Positions 7,249 through 14,130 of a stretch of 64,000 nucleotides of DNA are shown here, one piece after another. The stretch comes from Phocaeicola massiliensis B84634 = Timone 84634 = DSM 17679 = JCM 13223. Its GTDB lineage: Bacteria; Bacteroidota; Bacteroidia; Bacteroidales; Bacteroidaceae. The notes under the pieces were generated by a model that was not told the DNA's origin, did not search any database, and was given only the letters and a program-made list of their open reading frames with translations. Position numbers and translations under genes: made by a program. How positions within the stretch are numbered: the first letter of the stretch is position 1; every line of letters begins with the position of its first letter. Where the stretch lies: contig NZ_KB905472.1 in the NCBI RefSeq assembly GCF_000382445.1, positions 931,951 through 995,950 of the forward strand. The letters are read 5' to 3'.

Positions 7249-8988
7249 TTATTTATTAATTTTACTCCAGGTATCTTTTAAAGATACGGTACGATTGAAC
7301 ACCAAGTGTTCGGGCGTGGAGTCTTTATCTACATTGAAGTAGCCGATGCGCTGGAACTGTAAGTAATCCAGTGGTTTGGCTTCTGCAAGGTATTTTTCTA
7401 CATAACATTCGGTCAGAACATGCAATGAATCCGGGTTGATCATTTCTTTCATGGCTTCCAGTGCATCGCATTTCTTGGCTTCGCGGATGGCAGCCATTTC
7501 GTCACGTGGGTTTTCTACCTTCCATAGGCGGTCATACAGGCGTACTTCTGCTTTCAGGCAATGAGCGCAGCTCACCCAGTGCAGTGTTCCTTTCACTTTG
7601 CGACTGCTGCCGGGCATGCCGGTTTTGGTATCGGGGTCGTATTCGGCATATACTTCTATTATGTTGCCCTCTTCGTCTTTCTTGCAACCGGTGCATTTCA
7701 CAATGTATGCATTTTTTAGGCGGACTTCTTGTCCCGGAGTCATACGGAAGTATTTCTTCGGAGCGTCTTCCATAAAGTCTTCGCGTTCCATCCAAAGCTC
7801 ACGGCTGAACTCGATGGTATGTGTGCCGGCTGTCGGGTCTTCGGGATTGTTGATGGCTTCCATCTCTTCCACTTGTCCTTCCGGATAGTTGGTGATGATA
7901 AGTTTCACCGGATTGATTACGGCGGATACGCGAGTGGCACGGGTGTTCAAGTCTTCGCGCACCGCACTCTCCAACAGCGCGAAGTCGTTCAGGGCATCAT
8001 ATGTGGTGTAACCGATTTTGTCAACGAAGTTGCGGATGGACTCAGGAGAATAACCACGGCGGCGGAAACCGCAGAGGGTCGGCATACGGGGGTCATCCCA
8101 ACCGTTTACTAAGTGTTCCTTTACCAAAATCAGCAGGTTACGCTTGCTCATCAGCGTGTAGTTCAGGTTCAGTTTGTTGAACTCGTACTGGTGAGGGCGG
8201 TTGTTGTCCAAGTCTTTTCCTTCTTTTACCCAGTCCACAAACAGGTCGTAGAGCGGACGGTGAGGAACGAATTCCAATGTACATAAAGAGTGGGTTACAC
8301 CTTCGAAAAAGTCGCTCTGTCCGTGGGCAAAGTCATACATGGGGTATGCTTTCCATGTTTCGCCTGTACGGTGATGGGGCGTTTTTACTACGCGGTAGAT
8401 AATAGGGTCGCGGAAGTGCATATTGGGGCTTGCCATATCTATTTTGGCACGCAACACCATCTTTCCTTCTTCTATTTCTCCGGTGTTCATCTTTTGGAAC
8501 AGTTCGAGTGTCTCCTCTATAGGGCGGTTGCGGTAAGGGCTTTCTACACCCGGCTGGGTGGGCGTGCCTTTCTGTGCGGCAATCACTTCGGAGCTCTGTT
8601 CGTCTATATAAGCTTTTCCTTCCTTGATGAGACGGATGGCGAAGTCCCACAATTGCTGGAAGTAGTCGGATGCATAATATTCATTTCCCCATTGGAATCC
8701 GAGCCATTGGATATCTTCCTTGATGGCTTCCACATATTCCATGTCTTCTTTGGTCGGGTTGGTGTCGTCGAAACGCAGGTTACATACTCCACCATAGCGT
8801 GCGGCTATCCCAAAATCCAGGCAAATGGCCTTGGCATGACCGATGTGGAGATAACCGTTGGGCTCAGGCGGGAAACGGGTTTGGACTTTTCCTCCGTTTT
8901 TACCTTCCTTCAGGTCGTTCTCTACTGCCTGTTCGATGAAGTTCAGACTTCTCTTTTCTGTAGCTTCTGTAGCGTTCATTTCAGTCAT
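7249..8988 (-). CDS. glnS: Glutaminyl-tRNA synthetase
   Basis: 579 residues, close to the bacterial GlnRS length. It charges tRNA-Gln with glutamine using ATP in the cytoplasm. Class I signatures: PPEPNGYLHIGH (HIGH at 48-51) and LMSKRN at 279-284 as the KMSKS loop. Residues 340-579 form the two-barrel anticodon-binding region. Unlike the E. coli enzyme, that region carries two CxxC pairs (CTGC at 432-435 and CAHC at 474-477) that could bind zinc. First gene of the leftward glnS-TPR-dedA group; a TATTTTTG -7 box lies 29 bases upstream. Confidence 0.96.
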   Translation of the reverse strand: MTEMNATEATEKRSLNFIEQAVENDLKEGKNGGKVQTRFPPEPNGYLHIGHAKAICLDFGIAARYGGVCNLRFDDTNPTKEDMEYVEAIKEDIQWLGFQWGNEYYASDYFQQLWDFAIRLIKEGKAYIDEQSSEVIAAQKGTPTQPGVESPYRNRPIEETLELFQKMNTGEIEEGKMVLRAKIDMASPNMHFRDPIIYRVVKTPHHRTGETWKAYPMYDFAHGQSDFFEGVTHSLCTLEFVPHRPLYDLFVDWVKEGKDLDNNRPHQYEFNKLNLNYTLMSKRNLLILVKEHLVNGWDDPRMPTLCGFRRRGYSPESIRNFVDKIGYTTYDALNDFALLESAVREDLNTRATRVSAVINPVKLIITNYPEGQVEEMEAINNPEDPTAGTHTIEFSRELWMEREDFMEDAPKKYFRMTPGQEVRLKNAYIVKCTGCKKDEEGNIIEVYAEYDPDTKTGMPGSSRKVKGTLHWVSCAHCLKAEVRLYDRLWKVENPRDEMAAIREAKKCDALEAMKEMINPDSLHVLTECYVEKYLAEAKPLDYLQFQRIGYFNVDKDSTPEHLVFNRTVSLKDTWSKINK

Positions 8989-9016
8989 AGTGATATTAAT
9001 TTTACACTTTAAGGTG

Positions 9017-9030
9017 CAAAAATACGTATT
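9017..9030 (-). promoter_or_regulatory. glnS promoter -7 box overlapping a small palindrome
   Basis: On the minus strand, TATTTTTG (9024-9017) matches TAnnTTTG exactly and would start the glnS mRNA about 20 bases before ATG. The perfect 10-bp palindrome AATACGTATT (9021-9030) overlaps its upstream end. Confidence 0.55.
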
Positions 9031-9046
9031 CTTTTTGGGATATGCG

Positions 9047-9865
9047 TTATTTCACGGGAATATATCCTCCCTTTTTTATAATATTTTGCCCCGCAGGGGA
9101 AAGTACATACTCGATGAAAGGGCTGACTTTCGCTTTGTCGGACACATTATAATAATAGTAGAGCGGACGCACTACAGGATATTGTCTTTTTGTTCCGTTT
9201 TCCATGGTGGGGAGTACATAGTGTTTTCCTTCGTCATACGAGACGGCTATCGGCTTGACACGGTCGGACAGATAGGCAAGACCTACATATCCGATGGCTC
9301 CCTTGGTTTGGCTGACGGACTGGATGACGGCGCCGGTTGCCGGCATGGAGAGGCTGCCGCTCATATAGTTCTTGTTTTTTAGGACGCTTTCTTTAAAGAA
9401 TTCGTATGTTCCCGAAGAGGTTTCGCGAGAATAGACAATGATTTTCATATCGGGGCCTCCCACTTGCTTCCAGTTTACAATTTTTCCGCGGAAGATACCT
9501 TCCAATTGTTGCCGGGTGAGGCGGCTGACAGGGTTGTCCGGGTGGACGATGATGGCAAGGGCATCGTAAGCGATAATTACTTCTTTTACTTCTTGTCCGG
9601 CAGCTTTCAACTTCATTTTTTCACTGAACTTGATGGGGCGTGAAGCCATGGCGATATCGGTGGTATGGTCCATGAGGGCGGATATGCCGACTCCGGTCCC
9701 GCCACCGGTGACGGTTACCCGCTGCTCGGGGTGAGTGTTCATAAATATTTCTGCAGTCTCTTGTGAGACAGGTAATACGGTGTCGCTGCCTTTGATGCGT
9801 TGTGCGGCAGTGTGCAGGCTGCAAATTGATAAGACAAAGAAAAACAGGGCTTTTAACTGATTCAT
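9047..9865 (-). CDS. pstS: Phosphate ABC transporter substrate-binding protein PstS
   Basis: 272 residues with a signal peptide (1-21, cleavage near TAAQ), so periplasmic. It captures phosphate for the PstCAB transporter. Binding motifs: GSDTVLP at 26-32, TVTGGGTGVG at 51-60, IAMASRPIK at 71-79 and SRETSSGTYEFF at 146-157. The gene is on the opposite strand to pstCAB-phoU with a 237-base shared promoter region, unlike the usual pstSCAB order. No lipobox Cys is seen. Confidence 0.93.
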   Translation of the reverse strand: MNQLKALFFFVLSICSLHTAAQRIKGSDTVLPVSQETAEIFMNTHPEQRVTVTGGGTGVGISALMDHTTDIAMASRPIKFSEKMKLKAAGQEVKEVIIAYDALAIIVHPDNPVSRLTRQQLEGIFRGKIVNWKQVGGPDMKIIVYSRETSSGTYEFFKESVLKNKNYMSGSLSMPATGAVIQSVSQTKGAIGYVGLAYLSDRVKPIAVSYDEGKHYVLPTMENGTKRQYPVVRPLYYYYNVSDKAKVSPFIEYVLSPAGQNIIKKGGYIPVK

Positions 9866-10102
9866 AAGTTATTATATTAATTCATGTGCAAAAGAAACGT
9901 TTTCCTGTGTCATTTGTTTTACTTGTGTATTACGATTCCGTTACAAGGTGAGGTGTTGCTTTTCAGGTGGAGGAGTAGACTTTTCTGTCCGGGTGTAACA
10001 ACTTTGTAATATAATTGTAGCAAATACTTCAAGCTCCTTTCATATCATTTTAATATCGAGAAGCTTTTTTTGCATCGATTACTAATAGAAGACTAAAACA
10101 GT
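9866..10102. promoter_or_regulatory. Divergent pstS / pstC control region
   Basis: 237 gene-free bases between the two phosphate transcripts. TTACAA (9941-9946) and TTGTAA (10004-10009) form a widely spaced inverted pair, and the AT-rich stretch at 10003-10060 is the likely pstC promoter area. I could not place a consensus -33/-7 pair. Phosphate control is expected from the family, not shown by the sequence. Confidence 0.4.
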
Positions 10103-11308
10103 ATGAAACAAGTTTGGGAAAAGATTGTCGAAGGAATATTGACTTGCAGTGGCTTTATCACAAGTATTACGATAGTACTGATTGTCATTTTTCTGTTTAC
10201 GGAGGCATTCGGACTCTTTGGCAACAAGGTAACAGAAGAAGGGTATGTGCTGGCTGTCAACGGGAAGAATCCGGTCAGGGAACTGAGTGCGGTGCAAATT
10301 AAAGATGTGTTTGACGAAGAGATAACCAATTGGAGTGAAGTGGGAGGTCCCGATATCGGAATTAAGGTATTCCGGCTGGAAGATATTACTTCTTATTTTT
10401 CGGAAGAAGAGTTGGGGGCGGAATACGACAAGGCGGGAGAATGTATCGGTAAGGTAGTGGCAGACCATCCGGGTATCATTGCTTTTGTCCCGGCAAAGTT
10501 TATAGAGAAGGACTTTCCGGGTCGTTTGCTGAAAGATGAGCATATCTCTTTCTCGGAAGTGTTTGCCGGTAAAGAATGGTTCCCGACAGCAACTCCGGCC
10601 CCGCAATTCGGTTTTGTTCCTTTGGTCATGGGAACACTTTGGGTGAGCTTCTTTGCGATTCTTTTTGCATTGCCGTTCGGATTGTCTGTGGCTGTATATA
10701 TGTCGGAAGTAGCAAGCAGCCGCACACGCGGATTTCTGAAACCGGTTATTGAATTGCTGAATGGTATACCGTCGGTGGTATACGGATTCTTCGGGCTGAT
10801 AGTTATTGTACCTCTCATTCAAAAGGTGTTCGATTTGCCGGTGGGAGAGACCGGTTTGGCTGGAAGTATTGTGTTGGCTATTATGGCTTTGCCTACTATT
10901 ATCACGGTCAGCGAGGATGCTATGCGTAATTGTCCGCGTGCCATGCGCGAGGCGAGTCTGGCTTTGGGAGCCACGCATTGGCAGACCATCTATAAAGTGG
11001 TGATTCCGTTTTCCATTTCAGGCATTACATCGGGAGTGGTGCTGGGCATCGGACGTGCCATTGGTGAGACGATGGCTGTGCTGATGGTGACCGGCAATGC
11101 GGCTGTGATACCGACAACGATTCTGGAACCGCTACGCACAATTCCTGCGACGATTGCTGCCGAATTGGGAGAAGCTCCTGCCGGTGGTGCACATTATGAG
11201 GCCTTGTTTCTGCTGGGGGTGGTGCTGTTTCTGATTACCATGATTATCAATTTTAGTGTAGAGTATATATCATCCAAAACCGGAGCGGGTTTCGGAAGAA
11301 AGTCATAA
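10103..11308 (+). CDS. pstC: Phosphate ABC transporter permease PstC with inserted PstS-like domain
   Basis: 401 residues, about 90-100 longer than ordinary PstC. Residues 15-38 are the first membrane helix. Residues about 45-147 form an extra periplasmic domain that resembles the second lobe of PstS: residues 50-100 (NPVRELSAVQIKDVF, then TNWSEVGGPD) parallel PstS residues 106-157 of this same locus. The canonical permease begins near 150 (PQFGFVPLVMGTL) and has the EAA-type coupling loop AMREASLALGATHWQ (about 290). With PstA it forms the phosphate channel in the inner membrane. The inserted lobe has lost the SRETSSGT phosphate loop, so it probably docks or senses rather than binds phosphate (inference). 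Confidence 0.92.
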   Translation: MKQVWEKIVEGILTCSGFITSITIVLIVIFLFTEAFGLFGNKVTEEGYVLAVNGKNPVRELSAVQIKDVFDEEITNWSEVGGPDIGIKVFRLEDITSYFSEEELGAEYDKAGECIGKVVADHPGIIAFVPAKFIEKDFPGRLLKDEHISFSEVFAGKEWFPTATPAPQFGFVPLVMGTLWVSFFAILFALPFGLSVAVYMSEVASSRTRGFLKPVIELLNGIPSVVYGFFGLIVIVPLIQKVFDLPVGETGLAGSIVLAIMALPTIITVSEDAMRNCPRAMREASLALGATHWQTIYKVVIPFSISGITSGVVLGIGRAIGETMAVLMVTGNAAVIPTTILEPLRTIPATIAAELGEAPAGGAHYEALFLLGVVLFLITMIINFSVEYISSKTGAGFGRKS

Positions 11309-11319
11309 TACGATAGAAT

Positions 11320-12207
11320 ATGGAAGATAATATATTTAATGCCCGACAAGGGGTACGCAAGAGACGTTCACAGTGGATTGCGTTCGGAGTGTTCAAACTG
11401 CTTAGTTACAGTATTGTACTGATTTTGTTTTGCATCTTGGGCTTTATTATATATAAAGGTATAGGAGTTATCAACTGGAAGTTTCTCACTTCGCCTCCCA
11501 GCGACGGAATGACGGGAGGAGGCATTTGGCCGGCTATCGTGGGTACTTTTTATTTGATGATAGGCAGTGCATTGTTTGCTTTTCCTGTGGGCGTGATGAG
11601 CGGTATTTATATGAACGAATATGCTCCGAAAGGTAAATTGGTCCGCTTCATACGGGTGATGACGAATAATTTGAGCGGCATCCCATCTATCGTTTTCGGT
11701 TTGTTTGGTATGGCGCTGTTTGTGAAGTACCTGGGTTTTGGCGATAGTATTCTGGCGGGTTCACTCACATTGGGTTTGCTTTGTGTGCCGTTGGTTATCC
11801 GTACTACCGAGGAGGCTTTGAAAGCTATTCCGGATAGTTACCGCGAAGGCAGCCTGGCGTTGGGAGCGACCAAATTGCAAACTATCCGCTACGTGATTCT
11901 TCCGATGGGGATGCCTAATATTATCACGGGGCTTATTCTTGCAATGGGAAGGGTATCGGGAGAAACCGCACCCATTCTGTTTACTTGTGCCGCTTACTTC
12001 CTGCCGCAGTTGCCGCATAGCATATTGGACCAATGCATGGCCCTCCCTTATCATCTTTATGTCATATCGACCAGTGGAACCGATATGGAGTCACAATTGC
12101 CCATTGCTTACGGAACTGCTTTAGTGCTTATCCTTATTATTCTGGTGGTCAATTTGCTGGCGAACGGACTTCGCAGGTATTTCTCGAATAAATTAAAAAC
12201 GAATTAA
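11320..12207 (+). CDS. pstA: Phosphate ABC transporter permease PstA
   Basis: 295 residues, six predicted membrane helices, standard PstA length. Motifs: GGIWPAIVGTFYLM (about 65-80), NNLSGIPSIVFGLFGMALF (about 110-130) and the coupling-helix segment YREGSLALGATKLQTIR (about 175-190) that contacts PstB. It pairs with PstC in the inner membrane. It starts 11 bases after pstC and ends 10 bases before pstB, so the operon is tight. Confidence 0.95.
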   Translation: MEDNIFNARQGVRKRRSQWIAFGVFKLLSYSIVLILFCILGFIIYKGIGVINWKFLTSPPSDGMTGGGIWPAIVGTFYLMIGSALFAFPVGVMSGIYMNEYAPKGKLVRFIRVMTNNLSGIPSIVFGLFGMALFVKYLGFGDSILAGSLTLGLLCVPLVIRTTEEALKAIPDSYREGSLALGATKLQTIRYVILPMGMPNIITGLILAMGRVSGETAPILFTCAAYFLPQLPHSILDQCMALPYHLYVISTSGTDMESQLPIAYGTALVLILIILVVNLLANGLRRYFSNKLKTN

Positions 12208-12217
12208 TCTATAATAT

Positions 12218-12970
12218 ATGAATAAGATAGATGCGCAACATGTGAATTTCTTCTATGGAGATTTCCAGGCATTGAAAGATATCAGTATGGCGATTGAAGA
12301 AAAAGCGGTAGTGGCTTTTATCGGTCCGTCGGGCTGCGGAAAGTCTACCTTTCTCCGTCTCTTTAATCGTATGAACGATTTGATCCCCGGTGCACGCCTT
12401 GAGGGGAAGATACAGATAGATGGCGTGAATATCTATGATAAATCTGTGCAGGTGGACGAACTTCGCAAGAATGTGGGAATGGTGTTTCAGCGTCCCAATC
12501 CTTTTCCGAAAAGTATTTTTGAGAACGTTGCCTATGGGTTGCGGGTAAATGGAGTGAAGGATAATGAATTTATCCGTCATCGGGTGGAGGAAACATTAAA
12601 AGGAGCTGCCTTGTGGGATGAAGTGAAGAACAAGTTGAAAGAGTCCGCTTTTGCTCTTTCGGGCGGACAGCAACAGCGTTTGTGCATAGCGCGTGCCATG
12701 GCTGTGTCGCCTTCCGTCTTGCTCATGGATGAACCTGCATCGGCGCTCGATCCCATTTCTACCGCTAAGGTGGAAGAACTGATTCACGAACTGAAGAAGG
12801 AATATACCATTGTTATTGTAACCCATAATATGCAGCAGGCAGCACGGGTCAGTGACAAAACCGCTTTCTTCTACATGGGTTCGATGGTGGAATATGACGA
12901 TACGAAGAAGATTTTTACAAACCCTAGCAAAGAAGCCACTCAAAATTACATTACGGGACGTTTCGGATGA
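12218..12970 (+). CDS. pstB: Phosphate ABC transporter ATP-binding protein PstB
   Basis: 250 residues. Walker [10 protein letters not shown] at 37-45, Q-loop in [13 protein letters not shown], signature LSGGQQQR (about 149-156) and Walker [25 protein letters not shown] is characteristic of PstB. It powers the PstCA channel from the cytoplasmic face. It is followed after 46 bases by phoU. Confidence 0.97.
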   Translation: MNKIDAQHVNFFYGDFQALKDISMAIEEKAVVAFIGPSGCGKSTFLRLFNRMNDLIPGARLEGKIQIDGVNIYDKSVQVDELRKNVGMVFQRPNPFPKSIFENVAYGLRVNGVKDNEFIRHRVEETLKGAALWDEVKNKLKESAFALSGGQQQRLCIARAMAVSPSVLLMDEPASALDPISTAKVEELIHELKKEYTIVIVTHNMQQAARVSDKTAFFYMGSMVEYDDTKKIFTNPSKEATQNYITGRFG

Positions 12971-13016
12971 TGGGGGTACCGTCAGAAAAAAAGAATACAA
13001 AAAGAAAGATGATATT

Positions 13017-13709
13017 ATGGTGAAATTTATAGAATCAGAGCTTACCTCACTGAAAAAAGAGGTGAACGAAATGTGGACACTGGTGTATAACCAGTTGGAC
13101 AGGGCCGGGGAATCGGTATTGACATTCAACCGTGACCTGGCGCAACAGGTGATTGTTCGAGAGAAACGGGTTAATGCTTTCGAACTGAAGATAGACAGCG
13201 ATGTGGAAGATACCATTGCTCTTTATAATCCGGTGGCGATAGACCTGCGATTTGTGTTGGCCATGTTCAAGATAAACAGCGATTTAGAGCGGTTGGGAGA
13301 TTTTGCCGAAGGCATTGCCCGTTTTGTGGTGAGAAGCGATGAAACAGCACTTGATGGAGAATTACTCCGTGAACTGCGGATAGAGGAGATGCAAAGACAA
13401 GTACTCGGTATGCTTGAAATGACCAAGACTGCATTGAATGAAGAAGATTTGGATTTGGCATTGGCTGTCTTAGGCAAGGACAATTTGTTGGATCAGATTA
13501 ATGCGGATGCTCCGGGGGTGCTGACTAAATATTTGGGAAAGCATCCCGATTGTTTTTTGACTTGTCTGGAACTGGGGACTGTGATTCGCAAGCTCGAAAG
13601 GGCAGGAGACCATATAACGAATATTGCCGAAGAGATAGTTTTTTTCATTGATGCCAAAGTATTAAAGCATAGCAGAAAAGTGGATGAGCACTTTATAGGG
13701 AAGGAATAA
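13017..13709 (+). CDS. phoU: Phosphate signalling/transport regulator PhoU
   Basis: 230 residues of helices in two PhoU repeats. Metal-binding-type motifs are visible: DLRFVLAMFKINSDLERLGDFAEGI in repeat one and the matching LGTVIRKLERAGDHITNIAEE in repeat two. PhoU connects the Pst transporter to phosphate-regulon signalling and limits uptake. I chose ATG 13017, which follows an AAAGAAAGATGAT purine-rich site; the frame is open 55 codons further upstream, but that part overlaps pstB and encodes no PhoU sequence. It ends the pst operon. Confidence 0.92.
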   Translation: MVKFIESELTSLKKEVNEMWTLVYNQLDRAGESVLTFNRDLAQQVIVREKRVNAFELKIDSDVEDTIALYNPVAIDLRFVLAMFKINSDLERLGDFAEGIARFVVRSDETALDGELLRELRIEEMQRQVLGMLEMTKTALNEEDLDLALAVLGKDNLLDQINADAPGVLTKYLGKHPDCFLTCLELGTVIRKLERAGDHITNIAEEIVFFIDAKVLKHSRKVDEHFIGKE

Positions 13710-13745
13710 AAACGATAAAATGTTTTCATTCTCCCAAAAAAATCT

Positions 13746-13753
13746 TATCTTTG
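13746..13753 (+). promoter_or_regulatory. Orphan -7 box after phoU
   Basis: TATCTTTG matches TAnnTTTG exactly, but no gene starts within 300 bases and no good -33 is seen. It lies upstream of the candidate small RNA, so it could give a longer form of that transcript. Confidence 0.35.
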
Positions 13754-13847
13754 TCTATGTAATGAGGCAGATAAAGAGCTTTTCGGTTTGTAAATAGCCA
13801 AAAAAGACAGAAAAGTCTAAAAACATGTTGTATGGCATAGTTTTTTA

Positions 13848-13879
13848 TTTGGCTGGTTTAAAAAAAGGCTCGATATTTG
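13848..13879 (+). promoter_or_regulatory. Promoter of candidate small RNA
   Basis: -33 TTTG at 13848-13851, 20-base spacer, -7 GATATTTG at 13872-13879 (one mismatch to TAnnTTTG). The spacing is that of Bacteroides housekeeping promoters. No protein start codon follows before the terminator. Confidence 0.6.
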
Positions 13880-13886
13880 CATCGTT

Positions 13887-13973
13887 ATCCTGAAAACAAT
13901 CTTTTTACCTTAAAAAAAACTAATACCTATTGAAAACTTAAAAAGGGGGCTTTGTGAAAAGACCCCTTTTTTA
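13887..13973 (+). ncRNA. Candidate small RNA of about 87 bases
   Basis: It begins about 7 bases after the GATATTTG box and ends in the U-run of a hairpin: AAAAGGGG (13941-13948), 14-base loop, CCCCTTTTTT (from 13963). The body is A/U-rich and has no open reading frame longer than a few codons. It lies in a 420-base gap between phoU and the DUF5686 gene. It could also be a transcription-attenuating leader, but a second exact promoter (14085) sits between it and the next gene, which favours an independent RNA. Confidence 0.5.
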
Positions 13974-14084
13974 TTGTCTTTTGCTCAAGTGAATAATCTG
14001 TTATATTTCACTTAAATATTGGTCAAAACGTAAGATTTCTTTTTTTATTAGATTATATTAGCAACTTCTTTTTAAGTTAATGAT

Positions 14085-14092
14085 TAAATTTG
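14085..14092 (+). promoter_or_regulatory. -7 box of the DUF5686 gene
   Basis: TAAATTTG matches TAnnTTTG exactly, 38 bases before the ATG at 14131; transcription would start near 14100. The -33 region is only T-rich. Confidence 0.6.
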
Positions 14093-14130
14093 CATTCTCG
14101 TATATATATATAAGATACCGGTAGAAAGAT

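Noticed and set aside
8290..9012. 240-residue frame opposite glnS
   Set aside because: Antisense shadow of glnS, with no promoter or recognised domain.
10082..10978. 298-residue frame opposite pstC
   Set aside because: Shadow of pstC; pstC itself is clear by domain and operon order.
12852..13016. Upstream extension of phoU into pstB
   Set aside because: It overlaps pstB in another frame and encodes no PhoU sequence; ATG 13017 is preferred.
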